A DNA stretch of 64,000 nt from Arthrobacter globiformis NBRC 12137 (lineage in GTDB: Bacteria > Actinomycetota > Actinomycetes > Actinomycetales > Micrococcaceae): the NCBI RefSeq assembly GCF_000238915.1, contig NZ_BAEG01000118.1, positions 53,293 through 117,292 of the forward strand. The letters are read 5' to 3'. How positions within the stretch are numbered: position 1 is the stretch's first letter; each line of letters begins with the position of its first letter. The position numbers and the translations under genes were made by a program. Below, piece by piece: positions 6,932-15,367 of this stretch. The notes beneath the pieces are model-generated. The model did not search any database. It worked only from the letters and a program-made list of their open reading frames with translations, and was not told the DNA's origin.

Positions 6932-8467
6932 ATGGCCGCAGATCCGTCCGCCGGTCAGAAGGTCCGGCACCTGGACGCCACCGAACTCATCGCAGCCGTC
7001 CTTGACCCCGGCTCGTACCGCTCCTGGGATTCCCCCGTGGTGGACCCCAATCCCAGCCCCGAGTACCGGCAGGAACTTGCCGCCGCCCGGGAGAAGACCG
7101 GCGTGGACGAGTCCGTCCTCACCGGTGAAGGCCTCATCCGCGGCCGGCGGGTGGCCGTCATTGTCAGCGAGTTCCGCTTCCTGGCAGGCTCCATCGGCCT
7201 GGCCGCCGCGGAACGGATCGTGAACGCCGTCGAACGCGCCACCCGGGAGGGCCTGCCGCTGCTGGCCGGACCGGCGTCGGGCGGCACGCGCATGCAGGAG
7301 GGCACCATCGCGTTCCTCTCCATGGTGAAGATCAGCGCGGCTGTCCGGGCGCACCGGCAGGCGGGCCTGCCTTACCTCGTGTACCTCCGGCATCCCACCA
7401 CCGGCGGTGTCATGGCTTCCTGGGGCTCCCTCGGGCACATCACCGTGGCCGAGCCGGGCGCCCTCCTCGGGTTCCTGGGGCCGCGCGTCTACGAGGCGCT
7501 GTACGGTACCCCTTTTCCGGCGAACGTCCAGGTGGCCGAGAACCTTTTCGACAAGGGGCTCGTGGACGCGGTGGTCCCGCCGTGGCAGCTGTCCGACGTC
7601 GTCGACCGCGCCCTGAGCATCTTGGTCGCCGGCCCGCACGCGCGGGTCCGGCCGCCGCGGACGCTGTCCGTGAAACCGTCCGACGCCGGAGCCTGGGAAT
7701 CGATCGAAATCTCCCGGAACCCGCGCCGCCCGGACCTGCGCCAGCTGCTGGCTTACGGGGCCCGCGACGTGCTTCCGCTCAACGGCACCGGCCAGGGCGA
7801 AAAGGACCCGGGGCTGCTGCTGGCACTGGCCCGCTTCGGGCAGAAGTCCTGCGTGGTGATCGGGCACACCCGGCCCCGGCCCTCGCAGCAGACCGCGATG
7901 GGGCCCGCATCCCTGCGGGAAGCCCGCCGCGGCATGCGGCTGGCCGAAGAGCTCGGGCTGCCCCTGGTGACGGTGATCGACACCGGCGGCGCGGCGCTGT
8001 CCAAGGAAGCGGAAGAGGGCGGGCTGGCCGGCGAAATCGCACGGTCGCTCCATGACCTCATCGGACTCAACTCCCCCACGGTTTCCGTGCTGATGGGCCA
8101 GGGCACAGGCGGCGGCGCCCTGGCACTGTTCCCGGCCGACCGCACCATCGCCGCACAGCACGCCTGGCTGTCCCCCCTGCCGCCCGAAGGGGCCAGCGCC
8201 ATCGTGCACCGCAGCACCGAGTTCGCCCCGGCCATGTCCGAGGCGCAGGGCGTCAACGTCGCCTCTCTCTACGCACATGGCATGGTGGAGCACATCGTGG
8301 ACGAACGCGGCGACGCCGCCCTCGAGGGCAGGGCGTTCTGCCAGCGCCTGGGGCAGGCGATCGAGTACGAGCTGGCCGCGCTTTCGGCCGCCGGGGTGGC
8401 CGAGCTCCTCCCGCAGCGGCTCGAAAAGTACCGCAACCTCGGCGGCCTCGTCCCCCTCCCCCTCTAG
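6932..8467 (+). CDS. Fused AccD-AccA-like carboxyltransferase (candidate acyl-CoA decarboxylase)
   Basis: This 511-residue protein joins both crotonase-fold halves of acetyl-CoA carboxylase carboxyltransferase. Residues about 1-250 follow AccD (FRFLAGSIGLAAAERI, ASGGTRMQEG, GGVMASWGSLGHI), but the usual four-Cys zinc ribbon of AccD is absent. Residues about 270-511 follow AccA (VTVIDTGGAALSKEAEEGG, GQGTGGGALALF, SPLPPEGASAIVHR). No biotin carboxylase or BCCP gene is adjacent. The start at 6932 is 2 bases after the CoA-transferase stop with GGAGGG before it, so translation is coupled. Biotin-independent malonate decarboxylase subunits MdcD/MdcE share this fold, so decarboxylation of malonyl-CoA is a reasonable inference, not shown by sequence alone. 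Confidence 0.82.
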   Translation: MAADPSAGQKVRHLDATELIAAVLDPGSYRSWDSPVVDPNPSPEYRQELAAAREKTGVDESVLTGEGLIRGRRVAVIVSEFRFLAGSIGLAAAERIVNAVERATREGLPLLAGPASGGTRMQEGTIAFLSMVKISAAVRAHRQAGLPYLVYLRHPTTGGVMASWGSLGHITVAEPGALLGFLGPRVYEALYGTPFPANVQVAENLFDKGLVDAVVPPWQLSDVVDRALSILVAGPHARVRPPRTLSVKPSDAGAWESIEISRNPRRPDLRQLLAYGARDVLPLNGTGQGEKDPGLLLALARFGQKSCVVIGHTRPRPSQQTAMGPASLREARRGMRLAEELGLPLVTVIDTGGAALSKEAEEGGLAGEIARSLHDLIGLNSPTVSVLMGQGTGGGALALFPADRTIAAQHAWLSPLPPEGASAIVHRSTEFAPAMSEAQGVNVASLYAHGMVEHIVDERGDAALEGRAFCQRLGQAIEYELAALSAAGVAELLPQRLEKYRNLGGLVPLPL

Positions 8468-8484
8468 GCCCCTCCACTGCTAGG

Positions 8485-8544
8485 AGTTCTTGTACAGATA
8501 ATGGGGCTTCGGGCCTCCGAGCGGCCATTGCCTGTACAAAAACT
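8485..8544. repeat. Dispersed hairpin repeat, TTGTACAGATAATGG family, copy 1
   Basis: Outer arms AGTTCTTGTACAG and CTGTACAAAAACT pair almost completely, and ATAATGG/CCATTG continue the stem. It lies between the convergent carboxyltransferase and FMN-reductase genes and could end transcription from both sides. Related copies lie at 25595-25655, 52294-52361 and 53025-53090. Confidence 0.75.
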
Positions 8545-8576
8545 GGGCATGAGGAGGGCTGGAAGAGGGGGCTTGC

Positions 8577-9188
8577 CTAGCGGGAGAGCTTCTGGGTGTC
8601 GGGTTCCGGGTCACCGATGTGGCCCGGTGCGTTGGCCGCCAGGACCCGCTGGACGAAGGCGCAGTACTCCTCCATGTAGTGCCGCAGGAAGGCCTCAGTG
8701 GATTCGTCCTTGACCTCGCCGTCGCTGCCGAACACATCGGGGTTGAACTTCACGTAGGCCTCGGGTGCGTTCAGCTGCGGGGCGTCGAGGAAGCTCAGCA
8801 CGGCGCGCATGGAGGACTGCATCACCGCAGTGCCGATGCTCCCGGGCGAGGCGCCGATGATGCCGGTGGGCTTGCGGGCGAATGAGTTGGTGCCCCAGGG
8901 CCGGGATCCCCAGTCGATGGCGTTCTTCAGCGCCCCCGGGATGGACCGGTTGTATTCCGGGGAGACAAACAGGATGCCGTCGGAGCCTTCGATGGCCTCC
9001 TTGAGCGCGCGGCCTTCGGGCGGGAAGTCGGCGTCGTAGTCGTAGCTGTACAGGGGCAGGTCCTTGATGGGAATCTCGGTGAATTCGAGGTCGCCGGGGG
9101 CCAGCTTGATAAGGGCTTTGGAAAGCGTCCGGTTGATGGAGCCGCTGGCCAGGCTCCCTACGAAATAGCCGATCTTGTGCGTTGCCAT
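8577..9188 (-). CDS. NADPH-dependent FMN reductase family protein
   Basis: The protein has 203 residues from ATG 9188; ATG 9206 is rejected because the ribosome site GGAAGGAA lies after it. The flavodoxin-like fold is clear: KIGYFVGSLASGSINRTLSKAL binds the FMN phosphate, and VSPEYNRSIPGALKNAIDW is the conserved PEYN motif of NAD(P)H:FMN/quinone/chromate reductases such as ChrR and azoreductase relatives. It probably reduces quinones or flavins in the cytoplasm as an antioxidant step. It has its own transcription unit: convergent with the carboxyltransferase gene across a hairpin repeat and divergent from the small gene at 9420. Confidence 0.9.
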   Translation of the reverse strand: MATHKIGYFVGSLASGSINRTLSKALIKLAPGDLEFTEIPIKDLPLYSYDYDADFPPEGRALKEAIEGSDGILFVSPEYNRSIPGALKNAIDWGSRPWGTNSFARKPTGIIGASPGSIGTAVMQSSMRAVLSFLDAPQLNAPEAYVKFNPDVFGSDGEVKDESTEAFLRHYMEEYCAFVQRVLAANAPGHIGDPEPDTQKLSR

Positions 9189-9337
9189 AGTGGAGTTCCT
9201 TCCCAACAGCCGGCGCGGACCGGCTGGGTAGACGGTGCTAAGGGCGGTGCTGCGGCGTCAACCGCGGGGGCATTTCGGGTGCAACCCCAACAGTTCAACA
9301 CAGAACAGCATCCCCGGCCAGAGCGCAGCGGCGGTCC

Positions 9338-9366
9338 TTGACAGGCTGACTGGTGCGGTAGCTAGA
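9338..9366 (+). promoter_or_regulatory. Candidate sigma-70-type promoter
   Basis: TTGACA at 9338-9343 is followed after 15-19 bases by TAGCTA/TAGATG, upstream of the 53-residue gene at 9420. The -35 box is perfect; the -10 is approximate. Confidence 0.35.
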
Positions 9367-9419
9367 TGAACGTTAAGCGATGGCCCACAGCACACAACCC
9401 CAACAGAGGAACGGCAGTC

Positions 9420-9581
9420 ATGAGCGAGAACCCGGAGTCGCTGCAGCGCATCCACAGCGAAGCCCCCGCCGAAGGGGACGAAACGGCAGACCCCACCGAC
9501 ATCCGCATGCATTCGCAGGATCCGGCCGAAGGTGCTGACGACGTCGTCGAACCTGCGCCCAAGCGTGCGGAGACATCCTGA
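9420..9581 (+). CDS. Small acidic hypothetical protein, 53 residues
   Basis: ATG 9420 follows GAGGAA, and codon use fits the region. The product starts MSENPESLQRIHSEAP and is rich in Asp, Glu, Pro and Ala with no hydrophobic segment, so it is probably soluble and largely disordered. I do not recognise a family. It is followed 53 bases later by the antiporter gene on the same strand and may share its promoter. Confidence 0.55.
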   Translation: MSENPESLQRIHSEAPAEGDETADPTDIRMHSQDPAEGADDVVEPAPKRAETS

Positions 9582-9634
9582 CCGAAGTCCCCGCCCGCCG
9601 TCGGGCAGTCCGCGGCGGCTGAGAGAATAGCCGC

Positions 9635-11500
9635 ATGGACGTCGCTCTGGGGTTGCTGTCGCTCGCCGCTGTGGTGTGCGCGGTCAGCGCGCTGGGCCGC
9701 AAGCTTGATGTGTCCGTCCCGCTGCTGCTGGTGCTCGCCGGGGTGGCCGCTTCCTTCCTCCCGTTCGTGCCCCGCGTCGACCTCAACCCTGAACTGGTCC
9801 TCGTGGGGCTGCTGCCGCCGCTCCTGTATGCCGCCGCCCTGCAGACATCGCTGTACGACTTCCGCTCCAACCGGCGGGCCATCGGGCTGCTCTCCGTGGG
9901 CTACGTCGTCTTCGGCACCATCGTGGTGGGCCTCGTCGTCTGGTGGCTGTTCCCGGAAATACCGCTCGCCGCGGCCGTCGCGCTCGCTGCCGTGGTGGCT
10001 CCACCGGATGCGGTGGCCGCCACCGCCATTGCCCGCAAGGTAGGGATGCCGCGCAGGATCGTCAGCATCCTGGAAGGCGAATCGCTGGTCAACGACGCAA
10101 CCGCCCTGGTATGCCTGCGTGCAGCCGTCGCCGCCCTCGCAGGAACCGTTTCCGTGCTGGAGATCGGCGCCGACTTCCTGGTGGCCGCCGGCGGCGGGCT
10201 GGTGGTGGGACTGGCCGCAGCCTACGTCCTCACCCAGCTGCGCCTGCGGATCCGCAACGTTGCCATCAATACCTCGACGTCGCTGATGGCACCCTTCGTG
10301 GCCTACCTGCCGGCGGAGGCAATCCACGCGTCGGGCGTCCTGGCGGTGGTGGTGACCGGCCTGATCATGGGCACCAAGGCACCCTCCATGCCCAACGGGG
10401 CCGCCCGGCAGAGCCAGCGGAGCAACTGGGAGACGGTGCAGTTCCTGCTGGAAAACTCAGTGTTCCTCCTCATCGGCCTGCAGGTGCGGACCGTCATCGA
10501 GGGCGTCCAGGACGACTCCCTCGGCGCCGCCAGAATCTGGGCGGGGTGTGCGGTGATCTTGCTGGCTGTCCTGCTGCTGCGGCCGGTCTGGGTCTTCCCG
10601 GCAACCTACCTGCCCCGGCTGATCCCGTCCGTCGCCCGGAACGACCCAGCACCACCCTGGCAGTACCCGGCCATCATCTCGTGGGCCGGCATGCGCGGCG
10701 TGGTCACGCTCGCCGCAGTCCTCACGCTGCCCGAGGACCTGGAGCACCGCACTGTGCTGATCCTGGCGGCAATGGTGGTGGTGGCCGGCACGCTGGCGCT
10801 GCAGGGGTTCACGCTGCCCGCCCTGGTGCGGCTGCTCCGCGTGCAGGGCCCCGATCCGGGCGAGGACGCGCTGGCCCAGGCCTCGCTGACGCAGCAGGCC
10901 ACGGCGGCGGGAGTGGAGCGGCTGCACGAACTCCGGACCGACGATGATCCTCCGGAGGTGGTGGCCATGCTCAAGCGGAGGACGCTGGAGCGCGGACTCG
11001 CAGCGTGGGAACGCCTGGGCAGGCCGACGGCGGAAGCCGCCACTCCCAGCCAGCGCTATGCCCAGCTGCGGCTCGCCATGCTCGAGGCGGAGCGGGCGAA
11101 GGTCCTCGAACTCAGAAGCGGCGGGAACTACGCCCACGAAGTGCTCAGCAATGTCCTGGAACGGCTCGACGTCGAAGAGTCGATGCTGGATGCCGTCATC
11201 GAGGAGGCCGACGTTTCCGGGTCCCGCGCCGTCGCCCGGCCGGGCGGAGACTGCGAGCATCTGGAGGCCGCCCGCGATCCCGAGGTTCCCCCCGAGGCGC
11301 ACTGCGACGCCTGCGTCCGCGAAGGCACCCTCACGGTCCACCTGCGGATGTGCCTGGAGTGCGGGAACGTGGGCTGCTGTGATTCCTCTCCCGCCACCCA
11401 CGCGTCCCGGCATTTCCATGCCACCGGACACCCTGTGATGCGCAGCATCGAACCGGGTGAGGACTGGCGGTGGTGCTACGTGGACGATCTGCTCGGATAA
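9635..11500 (+). CDS. CPA1-type Na+/H+ antiporter with C-terminal UBP-type zinc finger
   Basis: This protein has 621 residues. About residues 1-410 hold 12 or so membrane helices with antiporter motifs: LPPLLYAAALQTS, the ion-site region VAPPDAVAATAIAR, EGESLVNDATALV and WAGMRGVVTLA. This places it with NhaP/NHE-like exchangers that swap Na+ or K+ for protons. A soluble tail follows, and residues about 541-621 carry a zinc-finger of the ubiquitin-hydrolase (UBP) type: Cys557/Cys560 (CDAC), Cys573/Cys576 (CLEC), CC at 581-582 and several His including SRHFHATGHP. Zf-UBP domains bind C-terminal Gly-Gly in eukaryotes; its bacterial partner is unknown. The tail may regulate exchange. It is transcribed alone or with the small gene upstream. 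Confidence 0.92.
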   Translation: MDVALGLLSLAAVVCAVSALGRKLDVSVPLLLVLAGVAASFLPFVPRVDLNPELVLVGLLPPLLYAAALQTSLYDFRSNRRAIGLLSVGYVVFGTIVVGLVVWWLFPEIPLAAAVALAAVVAPPDAVAATAIARKVGMPRRIVSILEGESLVNDATALVCLRAAVAALAGTVSVLEIGADFLVAAGGGLVVGLAAAYVLTQLRLRIRNVAINTSTSLMAPFVAYLPAEAIHASGVLAVVVTGLIMGTKAPSMPNGAARQSQRSNWETVQFLLENSVFLLIGLQVRTVIEGVQDDSLGAARIWAGCAVILLAVLLLRPVWVFPATYLPRLIPSVARNDPAPPWQYPAIISWAGMRGVVTLAAVLTLPEDLEHRTVLILAAMVVVAGTLALQGFTLPALVRLLRVQGPDPGEDALAQASLTQQATAAGVERLHELRTDDDPPEVVAMLKRRTLERGLAAWERLGRPTAEAATPSQRYAQLRLAMLEAERAKVLELRSGGNYAHEVLSNVLERLDVEESMLDAVIEEADVSGSRAVARPGGDCEHLEAARDPEVPPEAHCDACVREGTLTVHLRMCLECGNVGCCDSSPATHASRHFHATGHPVMRSIEPGEDWRWCYVDDLLG

Positions 11501-11655
11501 CGGAGCAAGGTAGCCCGGGCCGGGACAAGATGGCCAAACGGATCTAACAGCCCCGTAACCCGCCGTTAATGCCGCGGCGGGAGACTGGAGACCTTGGATC
11601 CGCACGACTGGCCTTGCGTCCCGGGGGCAGCCACTCGACGAGGAGTTCTGTAGGC

Positions 11656-11880
11656 ATGAATAGTTCCGACGGCGACAGCAGGCCAGCACCGTCCGTTCTT
11701 CCGGTCAGCAGCGGGGAACGGCCCGATCTCAGAAGCTTCCATGTCCGCGAAGACGTGGCCCTGGCGGGCCGCTGCGGCAATGTGCACCTGGCCACCGGCC
11801 GGACCTGCATCCTGCCCGAACGCCACCCGGGCTCGTGCGACTTTGTGGGCCCGGAGGATGCCAACGGGGTGGCACGCTAG
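11656..11880 (+). CDS. Small Cys/His-containing hypothetical protein, 74 residues
   Basis: ATG 11656 is preferred because GAGGAG lies just upstream; the longer frame from 11569 has none. The second half carries CGNVHLATGRTC and then ERHPGSC, a C-x3-H/C-x5-H-x3-C spacing that could bind zinc. The first 30 residues are polar. I know no named family for it. It converges on the hypothetical gene ending at 11885, with only 4 bases between the stops. Confidence 0.55.
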   Translation: MNSSDGDSRPAPSVLPVSSGERPDLRSFHVREDVALAGRCGNVHLATGRTCILPERHPGSCDFVGPEDANGVAR

Positions 11881-11884
11881 GCGT

Positions 11885-12244
11885 TCAGGTGCTCTTCGCC
11901 ATCGGCACGGCCGGCTCCGTTACGCCCGCAATGTCCGACGCCGGGGTGAGGATCCAGCGTTCCCCGTCCTGTTCATAACTGATCACCATGGACGCGGCGG
12001 AAGTGCCTGCTGCATCCATGGCGAGCAGCAATGCCGCCTGCATGCGCCGGGCATGCCCGAATCTGGCTTTCGCCGTGCCCTCGAGGTCGCTGTTGTCGAC
12101 GAGAATATAGGCCCTGCCCTCGGCCACCGCCCTGATCGAATACCCGCGCTCTTCGTGGACCGACCCGCGGGACGAGGCAATCTCCGTGACCCTGTCGGCC
12201 CGCACCAGGCTGTGGCTGATGGTGCGGATCCACACCTCACCCAT
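11885..12244 (-). CDS. Hypothetical protein, 119 residues
   Basis: ATG 12244 follows AAGGAGACCCC, which sets the start; the in-frame opening from 12337 is rejected. The product begins MGEVWIRTISHSLVRADRV and has mixed alpha/beta character with no membrane segment, signal or metal motif. Phrases such as GYSIRAVAEGRAYILVDN recall small actinobacterial unknowns, but I cannot assign a family. It faces the Cys/His small gene tail to tail. Confidence 0.6.
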   Translation of the reverse strand: MGEVWIRTISHSLVRADRVTEIASSRGSVHEERGYSIRAVAEGRAYILVDNSDLEGTAKARFGHARRMQAALLLAMDAAGTSAASMVISYEQDGERWILTPASDIAGVTEPAVPMAKST

Positions 12245-12422
12245 GGGGTCTCCTTTGCTGCCGTGCGGGCTGGAATTGCCTCTACTTGCAAACGGTAGTC
12301 CGAGACGGCCCGGATGTAAGCCCCCCAAACGGTGCAACCGCCGTCGTACTCCAAATTGCCACAGGTTTTCCCCAAGCTCCGGGAGGGGTTTCCTAAAGCT
12401 CTGTGGGAAATAGTGAGTCTGA

Positions 12423-12439
12423 CCAGGGACTATCCCTGG
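12423..12439. repeat. Short hairpin upstream of the ABC exporter
   Basis: CCAGGG-ACTAT-CCCTGG forms a 6-bp stem 72 bases before the exporter start. It may be an operator or leader hairpin. The rest of 12245-12510 shows no gene. Confidence 0.4.
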
Positions 12440-12510
12440 ACGGTCTCAGAGCACCGCCCAACGCACAGCGTTCGGGCGATGTCCGCGACCGCCGGTTCTT
12501 AGGGGGAGAC

Positions 12511-14352
12511 ATGTTTCAAACCTTTTGGCGGTTCCGCGGGGCGATAGCCCCGCATGTCTGGGCGCTGGCAGGCGGGGCGCTGCTGGTGGTGTTCGTCGCC
12601 GCCGTGGAAGTTGCCCTGCCGTGGCCCATGAAAGTCATCGTCGACGACGTGCTGCAGCCGACGGGCAGCTCCCAGCTTCATGAGACGCCGGCCTTCCTGG
12701 GCCTGGCCGGCTTGAGCCAGCTCCAGCTGCTTCTGCTCGCCGCGTCGGCCTTGCTTGCCATGACAGTGCTGAACGCGGGCGCGGACTATCTTGGCACCCG
12801 CCTGCTCAACGGCGTCGGTGAGAGGGCGATGGCCACGATCCGGGCCGAAGTCTTCACCCATCTGCAGCGGCTGTCTCTGGCCTTCCACGACAAGCAGCGG
12901 CTGGGCGACCTCGTCACCCGCACCACCACCGACGTCGACTACGTGCGTGCGCTCATGGTGTCGATCCTGTCCGTGCTGCTGCCCAATGTCTTCATCCTCG
13001 GGTTCGTGATCACGATCTGCGTGCTGATCGACCCGACCTTCGCACTGATCGGCCTGGCGGTGTCGCCACTGCTGTTCGTCACCGTGCTCTTCTACCGGCG
13101 CCGCATCAAGGTCGCGTCAAAGGAGGCCCGCAGCAGGGACAGCGACATTGCGGCGGCGATGTCGGAGACCTTCTCCTCGGTGCGCGTGATGCAGACCTAC
13201 ACGAGCGAGGCACACCACGAGGAGGACTTCCGGACCCGCAATGACGGACGGCGTGACGCCGGCCTGAAGGTCATCCGGCTGCAGTCCATGTTCTCGCCGC
13301 TGGTTGACATCATCGCGACCCTGGGCACGGTGCTGGTCCTATGGATCGGCGCCCAGCGCGTGCTGGACGGGACCCTGACACTGGGCCTGCTGCTTGTGTT
13401 CCTCGCCTACCTCAAGGCGCTGTACTCCCCCATGAAGTCCCTGGCCAAGCTCACCACCGTCATCAGCCGCGGCCAGGCCAGCGCCGAGCGCATCCAGGAA
13501 ATCCTGGACACGGCGCCGGCCATATCTGACCTGCCCGGCGCACGGCCGGCCCCGCGGCTGGCCGGCGCGGTGGAACTGCGCTCGGTGAGCTTCGGCTACC
13601 ACGGCGACCGGCATGTGCTGCACGGAATTGACCTCACGGTGGAGCCTGGCAGGGTCGTGGCGATCACTGGCCCGACGGGCGCCGGAAAGTCGTCCGTCGT
13701 CAGCCTGATTCCGCGGCTCTACGATGCGGCCGAGGGGGAAGTTCTGCTTGACGGCATCGATGTGCGGGACCTGCAGGTGGCCACGGTGCGCCGGCAGATA
13801 TCCATCGTGCTGCAGGAATCAATCCTGTTCCGCGGGACCATCTACGACAACATCGCCTACGGCTCGGAGGGCGTCAGCCGGGAACAGGTCCTGGCCGCGG
13901 CCGAGGCAGCCCACGTGGACGAGTTCGTCCGCAACCTGCCCCTCGGGTACGACACCCCGGTGGCCGAGCGGGGCGTCACGCTCTCCGGCGGGCAGCGCCA
14001 GCGCATCGCCATCGCCCGCGCGCTGGTCCGCGACACACCCATCGTGATCCTCGATGAACCAACATCCGGCCTGGACGCCATTTCTGAGCAGTACGTCATG
14101 CGCGGCCTGGAACGGCTCATGGCGGGGCGGACGGTGATCGTCATCGCGCACCGGCTCTCGACGCTGAAACGGGCCGACCGGATCTACGTGCTGGACAAGG
14201 GGCGGATTGTGGAAAGCGGCCGGCACAGCGAACTCGCCGCGGCGGGCGGCCTCTACAGCCGGCTGGACAGTCTGCAGCATGCCAAGGACACTCCGGCCCT
14301 GACCCTGGTTCCTGCCGAAAGCGGCAGCCTCAAAACGGAGACGAGCGCATGA
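12511..14352 (+). CDS. ABC exporter, fused membrane and ATPase domains
   Basis: The protein has 613 residues from ATG 12511, behind GGGGGAGAC. About residues 15-330 form the six-helix type I exporter membrane domain (ABC_membrane), and 350-590 the ATPase. The ATPase has Walker A GPTGAGKSS at about 388-396, signature LSGGQRQR at about 491, Walker B IVILDEP, and the H-loop IAHRLS. One complete half-transporter implies a homodimer in the inner membrane, exporting a lipid, drug or peptide. The next gene starts inside its stop codon (ATGA overlap), so the exporter and the Nudix protein are translated together. Substrate is not predictable. Confidence 0.93.
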   Translation: MFQTFWRFRGAIAPHVWALAGGALLVVFVAAVEVALPWPMKVIVDDVLQPTGSSQLHETPAFLGLAGLSQLQLLLLAASALLAMTVLNAGADYLGTRLLNGVGERAMATIRAEVFTHLQRLSLAFHDKQRLGDLVTRTTTDVDYVRALMVSILSVLLPNVFILGFVITICVLIDPTFALIGLAVSPLLFVTVLFYRRRIKVASKEARSRDSDIAAAMSETFSSVRVMQTYTSEAHHEEDFRTRNDGRRDAGLKVIRLQSMFSPLVDIIATLGTVLVLWIGAQRVLDGTLTLGLLLVFLAYLKALYSPMKSLAKLTTVISRGQASAERIQEILDTAPAISDLPGARPAPRLAGAVELRSVSFGYHGDRHVLHGIDLTVEPGRVVAITGPTGAGKSSVVSLIPRLYDAAEGEVLLDGIDVRDLQVATVRRQISIVLQESILFRGTIYDNIAYGSEGVSREQVLAAAEAAHVDEFVRNLPLGYDTPVAERGVTLSGGQRQRIAIARALVRDTPIVILDEPTSGLDAISEQYVMRGLERLMAGRTVIVIAHRLSTLKRADRIYVLDKGRIVESGRHSELAAAGGLYSRLDSLQHAKDTPALTLVPAESGSLKTETSA

Positions 14353-15326
14353 GCAGGACGAAGCCCCCGACGTATGGTGCACTGCCTTGGCGGATCGGAG
14401 GGAAAGGCGCCCTTGAAGTGCTCCTGATCCACCGGCCGGCCCACGGCGACTGGTCCATCCCCAAGGGCAAAGCGGACCCGGGGGAAACGGGCCCGGAATG
14501 CGCGGAACGTGAGGTGCGGGAGGAAACGGGCCTGCAGTGCCGTCTGGGCGCGGAGTTGCCCACCATCCGCTACGAGGACAGCAAACGCAGAATCAAAAGC
14601 ATCCGTTACTGGGCTGCCGCGGCGGGGCCAGGCCGCTTCACTCCCAATGAAGAGGTCGACGCCGTCAGGTGGCTTTCGCTGCCGGCGGCCTTGCGCACCG
14701 TCACCGAGCCGCGGGACAGGCCCGCCATCATCGCCCTGGGCACCCTGCTCCAGTTGGAGTTGGGTATCCGTCCGGTGCCGAAGCGGGAGAAAATGCTGCT
14801 GCTGGTGCGCGGGGCGGAAATGACGAAACGGGACGAGTGGGACCCGGCAGCAGGCAGCCGGCCCCTGGCGCGGATCGGCGAGCAGGCCGCCAGGTCACTC
14901 GCCTCACTCGGAGCCGTGTTTGACATCGAGCGCATCGTCTCCGCACCCTCGATCCGTTGCCTCGAAACGGTCGCCGAGCTGGCACGGCGGGAATCCCTCG
15001 TAGTGGAGCGTTCTGAGCACCTGGCCGCCGGCAGCCTGGCGGCCACACTGGACCTCGTTGCCAAGGCCCGCGGGACGGGAACGGTCCTGTGCACGCACGA
15101 GGATGTCATGGCAGATGTCCTCGCCCACCTCATCCACCATGACAGGACGGTCCTGACCAAGCGCTTTCGCGTCCGCAAGGGCTCAGCGTGGGTGGTGACC
15201 GGCGACCGCACGCGCTACCACTCCGCCTACTACCTGCCTCTGTCCCCGGCGGACCTCAGCACCGCACTGGACCTCAGCCCCGCACTGGACATCAGCCCCG
15301 CCGCGGACCTGCGCGCCGCCGTCTAG
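14349..15326 (+). CDS. Nudix hydrolase with degenerate histidine-phosphatase domain (MutT1-like)
   Basis: This 325-residue protein has an N-terminal Nudix domain with an intact box at about residues 40-62 (GKADPGETGPECAEREVREE), which binds Mg2+ and cleaves nucleoside diphosphate derivatives. Residues about 147-310 follow the histidine-phosphatase half of mycobacterial MutT1, including SAPSIRCLETVAEL and VLCTHEDVMADVL. At the catalytic RHG/RHA position the sequence is LLLVRGAE: residue 155 is Gly, so the phosphorylated His is missing. The C-terminus ends in three or four imperfect 6-residue repeats (DLSTAL, DLSPAL, DISPAA). The Nudix half may still hydrolyse 8-oxo-GTP-like or dinucleotide substrates; the second half is probably not a phosphatase. 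It overlaps the ABC exporter stop by 4 bases. Confidence 0.88.
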   Translation: MSRTKPPTYGALPWRIGGKGALEVLLIHRPAHGDWSIPKGKADPGETGPECAEREVREETGLQCRLGAELPTIRYEDSKRRIKSIRYWAAAAGPGRFTPNEEVDAVRWLSLPAALRTVTEPRDRPAIIALGTLLQLELGIRPVPKREKMLLLVRGAEMTKRDEWDPAAGSRPLARIGEQAARSLASLGAVFDIERIVSAPSIRCLETVAELARRESLVVERSEHLAAGSLAATLDLVAKARGTGTVLCTHEDVMADVLAHLIHHDRTVLTKRFRVRKGSAWVVTGDRTRYHSAYYLPLSPADLSTALDLSPALDISPAADLRAAV

Positions 15327-15367
15327 CACCGTGTGTGCCCGCGCAGCGGCGGGCGTACGCTCAGACA

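Noticed and set aside
6686..8293. Long open frame on the minus strand (535 codons) opposite the carboxyltransferase
   Set aside because: It is the high-GC mirror of a gene with clear AccD/AccA motifs; its product has no family features and low-complexity composition.
3415..8467. Classical mdc malonate decarboxylase cluster
   Set aside because: The acyl carrier subunit, acyl transferase subunit and prosthetic-group genes are absent.
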